Virus record (IMG/VR): IMGVR_UViG_3300027963_000041 | Span: 79,096 to 143,095 of that record | Reading direction: 5' to 3' (one strand) | Source: a virus | Length of the DNA stretch: 64,000 nt | Shown: piece after piece, positions 26,505-35,306 of the stretch | How positions within the stretch are numbered: the first letter of the stretch is position 1 | How the letters are laid out: every line of letters starts with the position of its first letter | Position numbers and translations under genes: made by a program | Notes under the pieces: generated by a model | Told to the model about the DNA's origin: nothing | Seen by the model: the letters and a program-made list of their open reading frames with translations, nothing else | Database searches by the model: none

Positions 26505-26935
26505 TTAAAGAAAAGTACCTTGATACTTACATGAAGACTGCGAAATTATTCGCAGAGCATAGTAGTGCAGTTAGAAAAAAAGTTGGTGCTGTTGTTGTTA
26601 AGAATGACAGAATCATCTCTATCGGTTACAATGGTATGCCAAGTGGATGGGATAATGATTGTGAAAATTATTTTGGATTAGATTTAAGCGGTAATCCAAC
26701 ATTAGTAACAAAACCCGAAGTTCTACATGCAGAGTCTAATGCGATTGCCAAACTAGCAAAGTCTACTGAGAGTGGCGATGGTGCGAGTATGTTTATCACT
26801 TGCAGTCCATGCATAGATTGTGCTAAAATGATATATCAATCTGGCATTAAAGAAGTTTTTTATGGCGAAGAATATCGTAACAATGACGGCATTGATTTCC
26901 TAAATAAATGTGGGCTATCAGTAAGAAAATTATGA
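26501..26935 (+). CDS. cd: dCMP deaminase
   Basis: 144 residues from ATG 26501 (ATGA overlap). Zinc-dependent deaminase motifs HAESNAIAK (His ligand and catalytic Glu) and CSPCIDCAK (two Cys ligands), plus the SGWDNDCE.Y loop typical of dCMP rather than cytidine deaminases. Converts dCMP to dUMP, feeding the ThyX encoded at 62252. T4 gene cd is the counterpart. Confidence 0.9.
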   Translation: MIKEKYLDTYMKTAKLFAEHSSAVRKKVGAVVVKNDRIISIGYNGMPSGWDNDCENYFGLDLSGNPTLVTKPEVLHAESNAIAKLAKSTESGDGASMFITCSPCIDCAKMIYQSGIKEVFYGEEYRNNDGIDFLNKCGLSVRKL

Positions 26936-27114
26936 AATACAAGTACGAAAAATTTGAAGACTATTTTGATGAGGTAGAAAATTATGCCACTAGAGGCGAA
27001 AGATTTTATGATGAGTTTTCCGATCCAATGAAAGTGGATCGTGCCATTCAATGGCTTGAAGCCGCGTTCAAGTGTGGGCGTGAAATGCAAAGTGAGAAAG
27101 AAATTAATGACTAA
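26932..27114 (+). CDS. Small acidic protein, unknown
   Basis: 60 residues from ATG 26932 (ATGA overlap with the deaminase gene). Acidic and aromatic N-terminus (KYEKFEDYFDEVENYA), helical. Overlaps the methyltransferase start by 8 bases. No motif recognised. Confidence 0.6.
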   Translation: MKYKYEKFEDYFDEVENYATRGERFYDEFSDPMKVDRAIQWLEAAFKCGREMQSEKEIND

Positions 27115-28660
27115 ACATTTTTATGAACGAAACGATTGGTTGCTGAATCATGAGACAAACAAGTCGTTCGAAGAAATACAAAGGATGACTGATGATGAAT
27201 TCAGACAATGGTTTATTGACCTCCGTAAAGCGGTTGTCTATGCATGGGATACTCTTAATCAGCCTCCGCGGGTTGGTTGGGATGAGAACGAGATTCGAAA
27301 ACAGTTTAGGGAAATGTACGGATTTCCTGTTCACGGATTTGAACAAACAGACGAACTTACCGGAGAAAAAGACGTAATTCGAAACACTAGCGTAGTTGGC
27401 AATGCCGCGAATCAATGGTTTCCTACCATGATGAAGACACGCATTAACTATACTAAGAACGATGATGGTTTGTCTATCTACGATCACTTTGTTCGCGATG
27501 ATCTACTTGAGAAGACTTTAAAGTATGCGCGAAGACATTACAAGCGCGATTCATTCTATCACTACTCAAACACTATCAGAGTAGGCGAAGTAGTTGAGAT
27601 TGGTAGTCACCAAAAGAAATTTAAAACTGGTGATGAATTTGTTCAGTATTTTGAACAAACTAACTTGCGCGAGTATGGCTATGATTATTGGATAGAATCG
27701 CGTGATGATGAAGAAGAGTACACCGGTTATAATGAAGACTTGAAGAACGCCAAGTATCTAGAGATTGCAGACTTGTCTTTGTGTGCAGAGCATACTACAA
27801 AAAACATTCAATCGAAACAATCAAAGTATCGCATTCGTATGTACAAGATGGGTCAGAAGATTTTTCCTCTTGGCTTCAAAGCATTCCGAGTATCGTGGTG
27901 TCAATACGCAGTTAACTTTCCTCCACTCACAGCAAAGTACCTTTATGAAAAATTTACTAAACACATTAAAGACCAAGACAGAATTGTGGTTTACGATCCC
28001 TCTAGTGGTTGGGGTGGCCGTATTCTCGGCGCTATGTCTACTCGCCTTAGCACCCCTTTGCATTATGTTGGTACTGATCCTAATACTGACCATAGCATTG
28101 CCGGTGATTCTACTAAGTATGCCGATTTGGCTAATTTTTATAATGCCTCCAAAAACTCAGGAGTATTGTTCCAAAGCGCCAATACTTTCGACATATATCA
28201 ATTGGGTTCAGAAGTTATCGGATCCGATGAGCGATTTTATGCCTACAAAGATAAGTTAGATATGGTCTTTACTTCACCGCCATACTTTGCAAAAGAGGCG
28301 TATAGTGAAGACCCAACACAATCGTACAAAAAATTTACTGGTTATGATTCTTGGCGCGAAGGTTTTCTACGCCCAACATTGAAGACTGCTGTTGAGTGGT
28401 TACGCAATGATCGTTATCTGTTATGGAATATTGCAGATGCAAAGTTTGGCGCTGACATGCTACCACTTGAAAAAGATAGCCGAGACATTCTTGAAGAGTT
28501 AGGTATGGAGTACAGAGGCGTTTTGAAAATGTCACTTGCACAAATGCCAGGCGGCAATCGCATTGATTCTGATACTGGACTACCCAAAGCAAAAAACTTC
28601 TGCAAGGTCAACGGCATGTGGCTCAAGTATGAGCCGATTTTTGTGTTTTATAAGCCGTAA
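27107..28660 (+). CDS. DNA methyltransferase (N4-cytosine/N6-adenine type)
   Basis: 517 residues from ATG 27107. Motif I is DPSSGWGGRILGA and motif IV is FTSPPYF, in the order I then IV with the target-recognition region likely in the long N-terminal part (residues 1-290). Members with this exact motif I occur in T4-like marine phages. Methylates phage DNA, probably against host restriction, or acts as an orphan regulator. Relevant to the missing AGCT and depleted GCWGC words, but its target cannot be read from sequence. Followed by an intrinsic terminator. Confidence 0.88.
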   Translation: MTKHFYERNDWLLNHETNKSFEEIQRMTDDEFRQWFIDLRKAVVYAWDTLNQPPRVGWDENEIRKQFREMYGFPVHGFEQTDELTGEKDVIRNTSVVGNAANQWFPTMMKTRINYTKNDDGLSIYDHFVRDDLLEKTLKYARRHYKRDSFYHYSNTIRVGEVVEIGSHQKKFKTGDEFVQYFEQTNLREYGYDYWIESRDDEEEYTGYNEDLKNAKYLEIADLSLCAEHTTKNIQSKQSKYRIRMYKMGQKIFPLGFKAFRVSWCQYAVNFPPLTAKYLYEKFTKHIKDQDRIVVYDPSSGWGGRILGAMSTRLSTPLHYVGTDPNTDHSIAGDSTKYADLANFYNASKNSGVLFQSANTFDIYQLGSEVIGSDERFYAYKDKLDMVFTSPPYFAKEAYSEDPTQSYKKFTGYDSWREGFLRPTLKTAVEWLRNDRYLLWNIADAKFGADMLPLEKDSRDILEELGMEYRGVLKMSLAQMPGGNRIDSDTGLPKAKNFCKVNGMWLKYEPIFVFYKP

Positions 28661-28673
28661 ACCAAAGTGTACA

Positions 28674-28700
28674 CTACTGTATGCATGTACAGTAGTTTTT
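28674..28700 (+). terminator. Intrinsic terminator after the methyltransferase gene
   Basis: CTACTGTA (28674-28681), loop TGCATG, TACAGTAG (28688-28695), then five T. A second imperfect hairpin (ATCCGTT..AACGGAT, about 28708-28735) follows just before the next promoter. Confidence 0.85.
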
Positions 28701-28740
28701 ACCCCCAATCCGTTGTTTTTATGCAACAAACGGATATCGC

Positions 28741-28768
28741 TTGACCTGTTCTCCCATTGTGCTATACT
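28741..28768 (+). promoter_or_regulatory. Sigma70-type promoter for 28800-29698
   Basis: TTGACC (28741-28746), 16-bp spacer, extended -10 TGCTATACT (TATACT 28763-28768). Confidence 0.7.
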
Positions 28769-28799
28769 AGAGTCTGTAGTGAGTGATATGGAGAATCTA

Positions 28800-29033
28800 A
28801 TGACTGATAAAGAGCAATTGATGTACGGAATGTCTACTGAAGACATTCGCGAAGAGTACATGGAATCCTTGACGGCTCGCCTGTCTGGACTTGAAATGGT
28901 TGTTGCTGGCATTCTTTCTGACTGCCAAGAACTTGGTGCTATGGGTCGCACCGAAGCCGTTCGCAAGCAATTGAATATTGCGAAATTTGTTTTGTTTGAA
29001 ATGATGGATGCCAAGCGTAAGGAGATTGCATAA
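28800..29033 (+). CDS. Small helical protein, unknown
   Basis: 77 residues from ATG 28800, with GGAG 7 bases upstream; ATG 28788 is also possible. Amphipathic helices (DIREEYMESLTARLSGLEMVV, shortened here) suggest a helical bundle. First gene behind a strong host-type promoter, so expressed early. Stop TAA overlaps the next ATG. Confidence 0.6.
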   Translation: MTDKEQLMYGMSTEDIREEYMESLTARLSGLEMVVAGILSDCQELGAMGRTEAVRKQLNIAKFVLFEMMDAKRKEIA

Positions 29034-29698
29034 TGATCAAGTTTACTCGCACCACTGGTTATACACCAGAAGGTACCGCCATTAAGGTCACCGACACCCT
29101 CGGTGTTGGCACCACTCTTTACACCTATGCACAATCCGAACGGATAATGTCCGACATTTGGGAATGGGTCACCAGTGTTTACTATTGGGATCCAGCAACA
29201 GGTTCTATCAAGTCCATGTGGCTTGGCGAAGAAACCACATACACTATTGATTGTGACTTTGCTACAATTGCCGATGATGTTCGCAAGTCAATCTTTGACC
29301 GCAATTTTAAATACCAGTTGGGTATTGCAAGTGCCGAGGCTGAAGTTCCTACCAAAGGTCGCATGGTTCGAGTTGTGCGCGGTAGAACCGGCAAAGGTTC
29401 CGAAGGCAAGGTTGTTGTTTCGATTGAACGTCCCTACGGCATGGGCTATCATACCAGTTATGAAAACAAACTTGGCATTGCCCTTGATGATGAAATGACA
29501 ACCTATGTTGCCAAGAACGGAAAAACTTATCCTACCCATAAAAACATGATTTGGGTTTGGGCGCGTAATTGCGAAGTGATTGAACCTCAAGTTGATATTG
29601 AGGATGTTACTTATCGCGCAAATAGCGTGACGGATCGTGAAGTTGCAGGTTTACAACAAAAATGCAAATTCAAAGATGCTGAATTACTTGCCGCTTGA
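29033..29698 (+). CDS. Early protein with KOW-like motif
   Basis: 221 residues. Residues about 108-128 (KGRMVRVVRGRTGKGSEGK) follow the KOW pattern (hydrophobic, basic, G-x-G-K-x-G) found in NusG/Spt5 and ribosomal proteins; the rest is not recognised. It could bind RNA or modulate host transcription or translation. Co-transcribed with the preceding small gene. Its TGA stop is inside the -35 of the next promoter. Confidence 0.6.
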   Translation: MIKFTRTTGYTPEGTAIKVTDTLGVGTTLYTYAQSERIMSDIWEWVTSVYYWDPATGSIKSMWLGEETTYTIDCDFATIADDVRKSIFDRNFKYQLGIASAEAEVPTKGRMVRVVRGRTGKGSEGKVVVSIERPYGMGYHTSYENKLGIALDDEMTTYVAKNGKTYPTHKNMIWVWARNCEVIEPQVDIEDVTYRANSVTDREVAGLQQKCKFKDAELLAA

Positions 29699-29723
29699 CA
29701 CAAAGTTAAAACCATGATAGAAT
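29695..29723 (+). promoter_or_regulatory. Sigma70-type promoter for the VWA gene
   Basis: TTGACA (29695-29700), 17-bp spacer, TAGAAT (29718-29723). -35 contains the TGA stop (29696-29698) of the preceding gene. Confidence 0.8.
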
Positions 29724-29748
29724 ACATACATACTGAAAAAGGCACCGT

Positions 29749-31893
29749 ATGTTGACAACACAAAATACCAAGACCAATCTAGCCAGGCTTCTGGCAACAG
29801 AAAACATTAACGTAGAGTATCGTAAGACTGATACCGCGTCCTTCAATGTAGAGTCTCGCACCCTTACTCTTCCTGTCTGGAACGATATGACGCCAGAGAT
29901 GGAAGACTTATTAATCGGGCATGAAGTTGGTCACGCCCTTGATACCCCTAGAGAATATGGCAATGAAGACTTGCAAAATTATGGCAAGGGCTTCAAAGGA
30001 TTTCTTAACGTGGTTGAAGATGCGCGAATTGAACGCCGCATTAAAGACCGCTATCCAGGTCTCAAGCGATCCTTCTCGAAAGGTTATGCCGAGTTTGCGG
30101 CGCGTGATTTTTTCAAAGTGAAGAATCAAGACGTAAGCCGCATGTTACTGATTGACCGTATTAATCTTTATTACAAGATTGGTCCTTTCTTCAATGTTAA
30201 ATTCAACGAACAGGAAAACACATTCATTCGTAAAATTGATACTGTTGATTCCTTTGATGGCGTAGTTGCAATTTGCAAAGAATTGTATGATTACTGCAAA
30301 GAAGAGTTAGAAGAAAAACGTCAAGAAGCCTTAGAGCAATTGAAACAAGACCTTGCCGCTGGCAATGACGAAGACTTTGACGATTTTGAAGACTATGATT
30401 CTGACGGTTTTGGTGATGATGAGAATGATGTAGAGTATCAAAATCCAAAAGACTTTAAACCTTCCGATGAAGAAGGCGAAGAAGACAATGACGAATTTGG
30501 TTACAGTAACGAATCAGGAGGCAGTCTGCCTCAAGAGTTAGAACAGTATGACAATGAAGTGAAGTCCGCTACCGATGAAGCCTTGCAAAACTCTCTTCAA
30601 CAAATGACTGAGAAAAAGCAAATTGCTACTGGTAAGATGCCTTCTACTAGCGAATGGAAGTATGATGATGTAATTGTTGATTACAAAAAATTCCTTGGTA
30701 AAATCTTTGATGAGTCTCTAGAAAAATTCGAAGACTACAAGCCAAACATGCTAATGGAATTCGAAGCCAAGAATAAGAATGCTATTCTGTACTTGGTCAA
30801 AGAATTTGAATTGCGTAAGAAAGCCGCTGAGTTGCGCCGTGTGGTTGTCTCTGATACTGGTGTGCTTGATACAAACAAATTGCACACTTACAAATTCAAT
30901 GACGATATTTTCCGCAAGGTTGGTTCAGTAGCCGCTGGTAAGAACCACGGTGTTGTGATGTTCATTGACTGGTCTGGTTCGATGACTGACAACATGAAAG
31001 GTACCATTGAACAGTTGATTACATTGACCACGTTCTGCCGCAAAGTGAATGTGCCGTTCGATGTATACGCATTTACTACTGAATGGAATTGTGAAGCGTT
31101 TAGTGCCGTTGATCCCAAGGATGGTCAACTTGACTTTAGTGGAAAGTTTAATCTACTGAATCTGTTCTCAAGCCGTATGCGTAACCAAGAATATCGCCGT
31201 ATGGGTAATGACTTGTTGAACTATGGTGAGACTATCGGTAATTATTACAAGCGTAGTTTCATTTCAGAAAACATGGGTCTTGGCGGCACTCCGTTGAACA
31301 GCACCATTGCAATTGCAAGTGGCATTGTGAATCGTTTTCGCAAAGCATACAAGGCTGAAGTAGTTGATGTAATCTTTTTGACTGATGGCGAAGATAGTGC
31401 TAGTCTCTATACCAAGTCACCTGAATTTTATGGCTCAATGCGAATTGGTCCTGCACAATACAATTCAATTTCTTATATTGAAGACACGGACACTCACAAG
31501 CGTTATCGCGTTGAGAATGCTGGTGTTACACCAACTCTGCTAGAAATTTTGAAAGACAAGACTGGTTGTGGTTTGATTGGATTCTATATCATGCCACGCG
31601 GCCGCAGAAACTTTGACAATGTGTTAACACGATTGAATGTATTTTCAGTTGATGGTTTTGCAAAATTCAAAAGTGAAAAGTTTTTCGCGATTGATAGTTA
31701 TGGCTATGATCAGTACTTCCTGATTCCTGGCGGTGCCGCTTTGTCTACCGAAGATGAAGACTTGGATGACTTGTTGGGTGAAAACAACAAAGAAGTTACT
31801 ACTCGAAAACTTAAAGGTGCATTTCTCAAGATGAACCAGAACCGATTGACAAACCGCGTCCTACTGTCCAAAGTGATTGAGGAAATGGCTTGA
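29749..31893 (+). CDS. VWA-domain protein with N-terminal zincin motif (CobT-like)
   Basis: 714 residues. Residues 55-66 contain HEVGH (58-62), a zinc-metallopeptidase HExxH, with NVVEDARIERR about 35 residues later as possible third-ligand region. A long acidic linker (residues about 205-270) leads to a VWA domain whose MIDAS starts FIDWSGSM (D407). This arrangement resembles CobT and other VWA partners of MoxR-type ATPases. T4-like marine phages carry cobS/cobT-named genes, but metal chelation is not shown here; a chaperone or protease-like remodelling pair is as likely. Works with the AAA+ gene downstream. Confidence 0.8.
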   Translation: MLTTQNTKTNLARLLATENINVEYRKTDTASFNVESRTLTLPVWNDMTPEMEDLLIGHEVGHALDTPREYGNEDLQNYGKGFKGFLNVVEDARIERRIKDRYPGLKRSFSKGYAEFAARDFFKVKNQDVSRMLLIDRINLYYKIGPFFNVKFNEQENTFIRKIDTVDSFDGVVAICKELYDYCKEELEEKRQEALEQLKQDLAAGNDEDFDDFEDYDSDGFGDDENDVEYQNPKDFKPSDEEGEEDNDEFGYSNESGGSLPQELEQYDNEVKSATDEALQNSLQQMTEKKQIATGKMPSTSEWKYDDVIVDYKKFLGKIFDESLEKFEDYKPNMLMEFEAKNKNAILYLVKEFELRKKAAELRRVVVSDTGVLDTNKLHTYKFNDDIFRKVGSVAAGKNHGVVMFIDWSGSMTDNMKGTIEQLITLTTFCRKVNVPFDVYAFTTEWNCEAFSAVDPKDGQLDFSGKFNLLNLFSSRMRNQEYRRMGNDLLNYGETIGNYYKRSFISENMGLGGTPLNSTIAIASGIVNRFRKAYKAEVVDVIFLTDGEDSASLYTKSPEFYGSMRIGPAQYNSISYIEDTDTHKRYRVENAGVTPTLLEILKDKTGCGLIGFYIMPRGRRNFDNVLTRLNVFSVDGFAKFKSEKFFAIDSYGYDQYFLIPGGAALSTEDEDLDDLLGENNKEVTTRKLKGAFLKMNQNRLTNRVLLSKVIEEMA

Positions 31894-31918
31894 CATGCCG
31901 CCCCTTTTGGGGTATACT
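31890..31918 (+). promoter_or_regulatory. Sigma70-type promoter for the MoxR/CobS gene
   Basis: TTGACA (31890-31895), 17-bp spacer, TATACT (31913-31918). The TGA stop of the VWA gene lies inside the -35. The spacer contains CCCC-TTTT-GGGG (31901-31912). Confidence 0.8.
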
Positions 31919-31958
31919 ATGTGTATTGTGATTGATAATTTGATGAAGGACTTATATT

Positions 31959-33137
31959 ATGATTTCCCAAAGTGAAAAGGTTGCGTTTCTGACTGAAGCC
32001 GCCAAGCGTTATGGCAACACCGCCACTCGCCAACAACTTGTTGCATTGTCGAGTGAAGGCTACGGCCGCCAGTTCTGGCTTGAGGCTGATAAATATCGGG
32101 TTGGTCGTGGCACCTATCAGTTGCCGCTTGATGAATTCAATATCAATTTAACCGGTGCTACTGCAACCGTTATCGAAATGCCTAAAAAAGAATACATTGC
32201 ACCGGTTGCAAAACCCGTAGCAAAAATTTCATCCGTTGGTCGCGTTGAAGAAGGTGCGATTGTTCCAAAAGTGAATAGTCTGTATGTGCCGTTTGGCTTC
32301 TTTGACAAGATGAAAGCAATTGTTGCTAGTCAACGATTCTATCCTGTTTTCGTTTCTGGCTTGTCTGGTAACGGCAAGACCTTCATGGTCGAACAATCTT
32401 GCGCCCAAGCAAAACGTGAATTCTTGCGAGTGAATATCTCGCCTGAAACCGATGAAGATGATTTGATCGGTGGCTTCCGTTTGATTGATGGCGAGACCAA
32501 GTGGTTCGATGGTCCTGTTATTCAAGCAATGAAACGTGGTTCAGTTTTAGTGCTTGATGAAATTGATCGTGGCTCTAACAAACTTATGTGTATGCAAGGC
32601 GTCCTTGAAGGCAAGGGCATCCTAGTCAAAAAGACTGGTGAGTATGTTGAACCTGTTACGGGTTTCAACGTGGTTGCTACTGCAAACACCAAAGGTAAAG
32701 GTGATGAGACTGGTCGCTACATGGCGGCTACGATTCTTGATGACGCCTTTCTTGAGCGTTTTCCAATTACTGTTGAACAGGAATATCCTGACACTAAGAT
32801 TGAGACTAAGATTCTCGCCAAAGTGTTTGATAGCCTCGGTATCAAAGACAAAGACTTTGTTGACAACCTTGTGAAGTGGGCTGACATTATCCGTAAGACC
32901 TTCCAAGAAGGTGCGATTGATGAATTGATTTCCACTCGCCGTCTTGTCCACATTGCTGAAGCCTACACTATCTTTAATAACAAGATGGATGCAATTCAGT
33001 ATTGTATCAACCGATTCGATGCTGAAACAAAGTCTGCCTTTCTTGATTTGTACACCAAGATTGATGCTGGCATTGATCCTACTGCACAACCTGAAGTGAT
33101 GGCAGAAGAACCTAAGCGTGATGAAGTTCCGTTCTAA
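31959..33137 (+). CDS. MoxR/CobS-type AAA+ ATPase
   Basis: 392 residues. A 110-residue N-terminal extension, then Walker A GLSGNGKT (134-141), Walker B SVLVLDEIDR (D200/E201), the sensor-1 segment VVATANTKGKG and an arginine finger region ATILDDAFLERF. Best described as the MoxR family, of which phage CobS is a member. Forms hexamers and pairs with VWA proteins such as the one upstream. Substrate unknown. Confidence 0.9.
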   Translation: MISQSEKVAFLTEAAKRYGNTATRQQLVALSSEGYGRQFWLEADKYRVGRGTYQLPLDEFNINLTGATATVIEMPKKEYIAPVAKPVAKISSVGRVEEGAIVPKVNSLYVPFGFFDKMKAIVASQRFYPVFVSGLSGNGKTFMVEQSCAQAKREFLRVNISPETDEDDLIGGFRLIDGETKWFDGPVIQAMKRGSVLVLDEIDRGSNKLMCMQGVLEGKGILVKKTGEYVEPVTGFNVVATANTKGKGDETGRYMAATILDDAFLERFPITVEQEYPDTKIETKILAKVFDSLGIKDKDFVDNLVKWADIIRKTFQEGAIDELISTRRLVHIAEAYTIFNNKMDAIQYCINRFDAETKSAFLDLYTKIDAGIDPTAQPEVMAEEPKRDEVPF

Positions 33138-33157
33138 TTAAAGCGGTACTAATTAGA

Positions 33158-33183
33158 AGTGGTCACAATTTGTGACCACTTTT
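33158..33183 (+). terminator. Intrinsic terminator
   Basis: 10-bp stem AGTGGTCACA (33158-33167) / TGTGACCACT (33171-33180) with loop ATT and a short T run, ending the VWA/MoxR transcripts. Confidence 0.85.
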
Positions 33184-33189
33184 CGCATA

Positions 33190-33197
33190 TATAAATA
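33190..33197 (+). promoter_or_regulatory. Late promoter box before glycosyltransferase
   Basis: Perfect TATAAATA 28 bases before the ATG at 33226. Confidence 0.7.
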
Positions 33198-33225
33198 TAC
33201 TACAATTCTTTTTTATGGAGAAATT

Positions 33226-34065
33226 ATGCAACTTGAGATGAATATTGAACAATTGCGCGGTAAGAAAATCTTCCTCGCCACACCAATGTATGGTGGAGTT
33301 TGTCATGGTGCTTATACCAAAGCACTTGCAGACTTGATGATTCTAGCAACCAAACATGCCATTGATGTTAAACTGTATTTCATGTTTAACGAATCCCTAA
33401 TCACCCGCGCACGAAACTATCTAGCAGATGAATTCCTGCGAAGTGGTTATGACTATTTGCTATTCATTGATAGCGATATTCATTTTGAAGCACAAGACGT
33501 TTTAGTGCTTTCGCACTTTGCTATCAACAATGATAATATGGATGTTATCTGTGGTCCATATCCAAAGAAAGCAATTTCTTGGGAGAAGATCAAGCAAGCA
33601 GTTGACCGTGGATTCGCAGACAAGAATCCATTATTGCTTGAAGAATTTGTTGGTGACTATGTTTTCAATCCTGCTGATGGTATCACACAATTCAAAATTG
33701 ATGAACCAGTCGAAGTGAAAGAAGGCGGCACAGGCTTCATGCTTATCAAGCGTACTGCATTCGAAGCATGGGATAAAGCATATCCAGAAAGATCATACAA
33801 GCCTGATCATGTGCGTACAAAATCGTTTGATGGTAGCCGTGAGATTATGGCTTACTTTGATTGCGTTATTGATCCAGAATCAAAGCGTTATCTTTCCGAA
33901 GATTATATGTTCTGCCAACACTCAAGAGCAATTGGTTTGAAAGTTTGGATGCTTCCTTGGATTAAATTGAAACACGCAGGTACTTATATCTTTGGCGGTT
34001 CTCTTGCCGCACTCGCCGCAGTTGGTGCATCACCTACTGCAAGTGATAATGCACCTAAAAAATAA
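33226..34065 (+). CDS. Putative GT-A glycosyltransferase
   Basis: 279 residues from ATG 33226. The N-terminal FLATPMYGG, the ARNYLADEFL helix and YLLFIDSDIHFE with the DxD motif (D-S-D) are those of GT-A, Anp1/family-2-like enzymes; MLIKRTAF and LSEDYMFCQ sit at acceptor-binding positions. Could glycosylate phage DNA, a virion protein or host surface sugar. Behind a late promoter, so more likely acts on virion components. Confidence 0.75.
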   Translation: MQLEMNIEQLRGKKIFLATPMYGGVCHGAYTKALADLMILATKHAIDVKLYFMFNESLITRARNYLADEFLRSGYDYLLFIDSDIHFEAQDVLVLSHFAINNDNMDVICGPYPKKAISWEKIKQAVDRGFADKNPLLLEEFVGDYVFNPADGITQFKIDEPVEVKEGGTGFMLIKRTAFEAWDKAYPERSYKPDHVRTKSFDGSREIMAYFDCVIDPESKRYLSEDYMFCQHSRAIGLKVWMLPWIKLKHAGTYIFGGSLAALAAVGASPTASDNAPKK

Positions 34066-34072
34066 AGGATGA

Positions 34073-34426
34073 ATGATGCCTAAACTAGATGATGAAGTTG
34101 ATACTTTTCCAATGTTCAGAGATGCACCTCGACTAGAAAAGACATACATGGTTGCAACACCATACAAATTCAACGAAGGCGATATAATCGCCGAAGTGAA
34201 AAAATATGTGGATTCCACATATGAAGAACACTATGCAAGAACTAAATTTCAAGCCACGGAGTTTATTCTTGATGGTGGGCATGGTGATGGTTTTTGCATT
34301 GGTAACATCATGAAGTATGCACAACGCTACGGAAAGAAAGATGGATACAATCGCAAAGACTTGCTAAAAATTATTCACTATGCTATAATTGCTATACATA
34401 ATCATGATATGAATGAGAGGAAATAA
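34073..34426 (+). CDS. DUF3310-like small protein
   Basis: 117 residues. Residues about 73-110 (GFCIGNIMKYAQRYGKKDG, NRKDLLKIIHYA) show the GN..KY..R...K.G...DL.K...Y pattern of DUF3310, common in phages and sometimes fused to nucleotide kinases. Function unknown. A sigma70-like promoter for gene 45 lies in its 3' end. Confidence 0.75.
   Translation: MMPKLDDEVDTFPMFRDAPRLEKTYMVATPYKFNEGDIIAEVKKYVDSTYEEHYARTKFQATEFILDGGHGDGFCIGNIMKYAQRYGKKDGYNRKDLLKIIHYAIIAIHNHDMNERK
34361..34389 (+). promoter_or_regulatory. Possible sigma70 promoter for gene 45
   Basis: TTGCTA (34361-34366), 17-bp spacer, extended -10 TGCTATAAT (TATAAT 34384-34389), about 41 bases before gene 45. Confidence 0.55.
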
Positions 34427-34429
34427 ATT

Positions 34430-35095
34430 ATGAAATTATCTGAAAACACGGTCAATGTTCTCCGCAACTTTGCAACAATCAACCAAGGGCTAGTCTTCAA
34501 GTCTGGCAACACCTTGCGTACTGTAAGCAAACAACAAAACGTACTTGCAAAGGCAACTGTCACAGAATCTTTTGACAATAACTTTGCAATCTATGATTTG
34601 AATCGTTTTCTTGCGGTTCTATCTTCAATGAACGATCCTAACTTGACTGTTGGTACCGGCAACGTGAAGATTGCATCTGGCACATCAAAAACAACTTATG
34701 GTCTTTCTGATGAGACTATGGTCGTATCTGCACCAGACAATGACATTTCGGTGCAAAATGCCGAAGTGAAATTTACACTCACAAAAGACAATCTTGCACA
34801 GGTTCTCAAATTGTCAGGCGTTCTCGGCTTACCTAACATTGCTGTGCGAGGTAATCGTAAGAAAATTTCTATCGCCGCAGTTGATGTAAAGAATCAAGAC
34901 TCTGATGTTTTCTCGGTTGACGTAGGCGATACTGATGCAGAATTCCAATTCATTTTTGTTACAGAAAACTTCAAGATGATTCCTGGTGACTATGAAGTAC
35001 AAATCTCTTCAAAGGGTGTTGCACACTTCAAGTCTAAGAAAGATCCACTAGAGTATTGGATTGCAACCGAAGTTGGTTCTAAGTTCGAGGCGTAA
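34430..35095 (+). CDS. 45: Sliding clamp gp45
   Basis: 221 residues, T4 gp45 is 228. Starts MKLSENTVNVLRNFATIN, typical of the family, with repeated clamp-fold strands. Trimeric ring holding the polymerase on DNA and the mobile enhancer for late transcription with gp55. Neighbouring genes 44 and 62 encode its loader; here two extra genes separate 45 from 44. Confidence 0.95.
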   Translation: MKLSENTVNVLRNFATINQGLVFKSGNTLRTVSKQQNVLAKATVTESFDNNFAIYDLNRFLAVLSSMNDPNLTVGTGNVKIASGTSKTTYGLSDETMVVSAPDNDISVQNAEVKFTLTKDNLAQVLKLSGVLGLPNIAVRGNRKKISIAAVDVKNQDSDVFSVDVGDTDAEFQFIFVTENFKMIPGDYEVQISSKGVAHFKSKKDPLEYWIATEVGSKFEA

Positions 35096-35096
35096 T

Positions 35097-35306
35097 ATGA
35101 AAATTGCTGATGGTATTTTTGATTTGACTCGCGAAGAGTATGTTGCCGTTTTACAAAACGAAATTGAAACTTTACGCCGTTACTACTTCAAGCCTCAAGA
35201 AGAAGGAACAGGACAGTACAATACTGCAATTTCTGTTCTAGAATCTAGAGTGCAAGAGATTAATGAACAACTAAACCACTTGGTTCAAAGTTATGGTCAA
35301 CTATGA
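35097..35306 (+). CDS. Small protein between clamp and loader genes
   Basis: 69 residues from ATG 35097. C-terminal half is a heptad-like coiled coil (SVLESRVQEINEQLNHLVQ). No motif known. Overlaps the next gene by 4 bases. Confidence 0.6.
   Translation: MKIADGIFDLTREEYVAVLQNEIETLRRYYFKPQEEGTGQYNTAISVLESRVQEINEQLNHLVQSYGQL

Noticed and set aside
29749-33137. Cobalamin biosynthesis (CobS/CobT cobaltochelatase) as the literal function
   Set aside because: No CobN or other B12 genes here, and the HExxH motif and MoxR similarity allow other roles.
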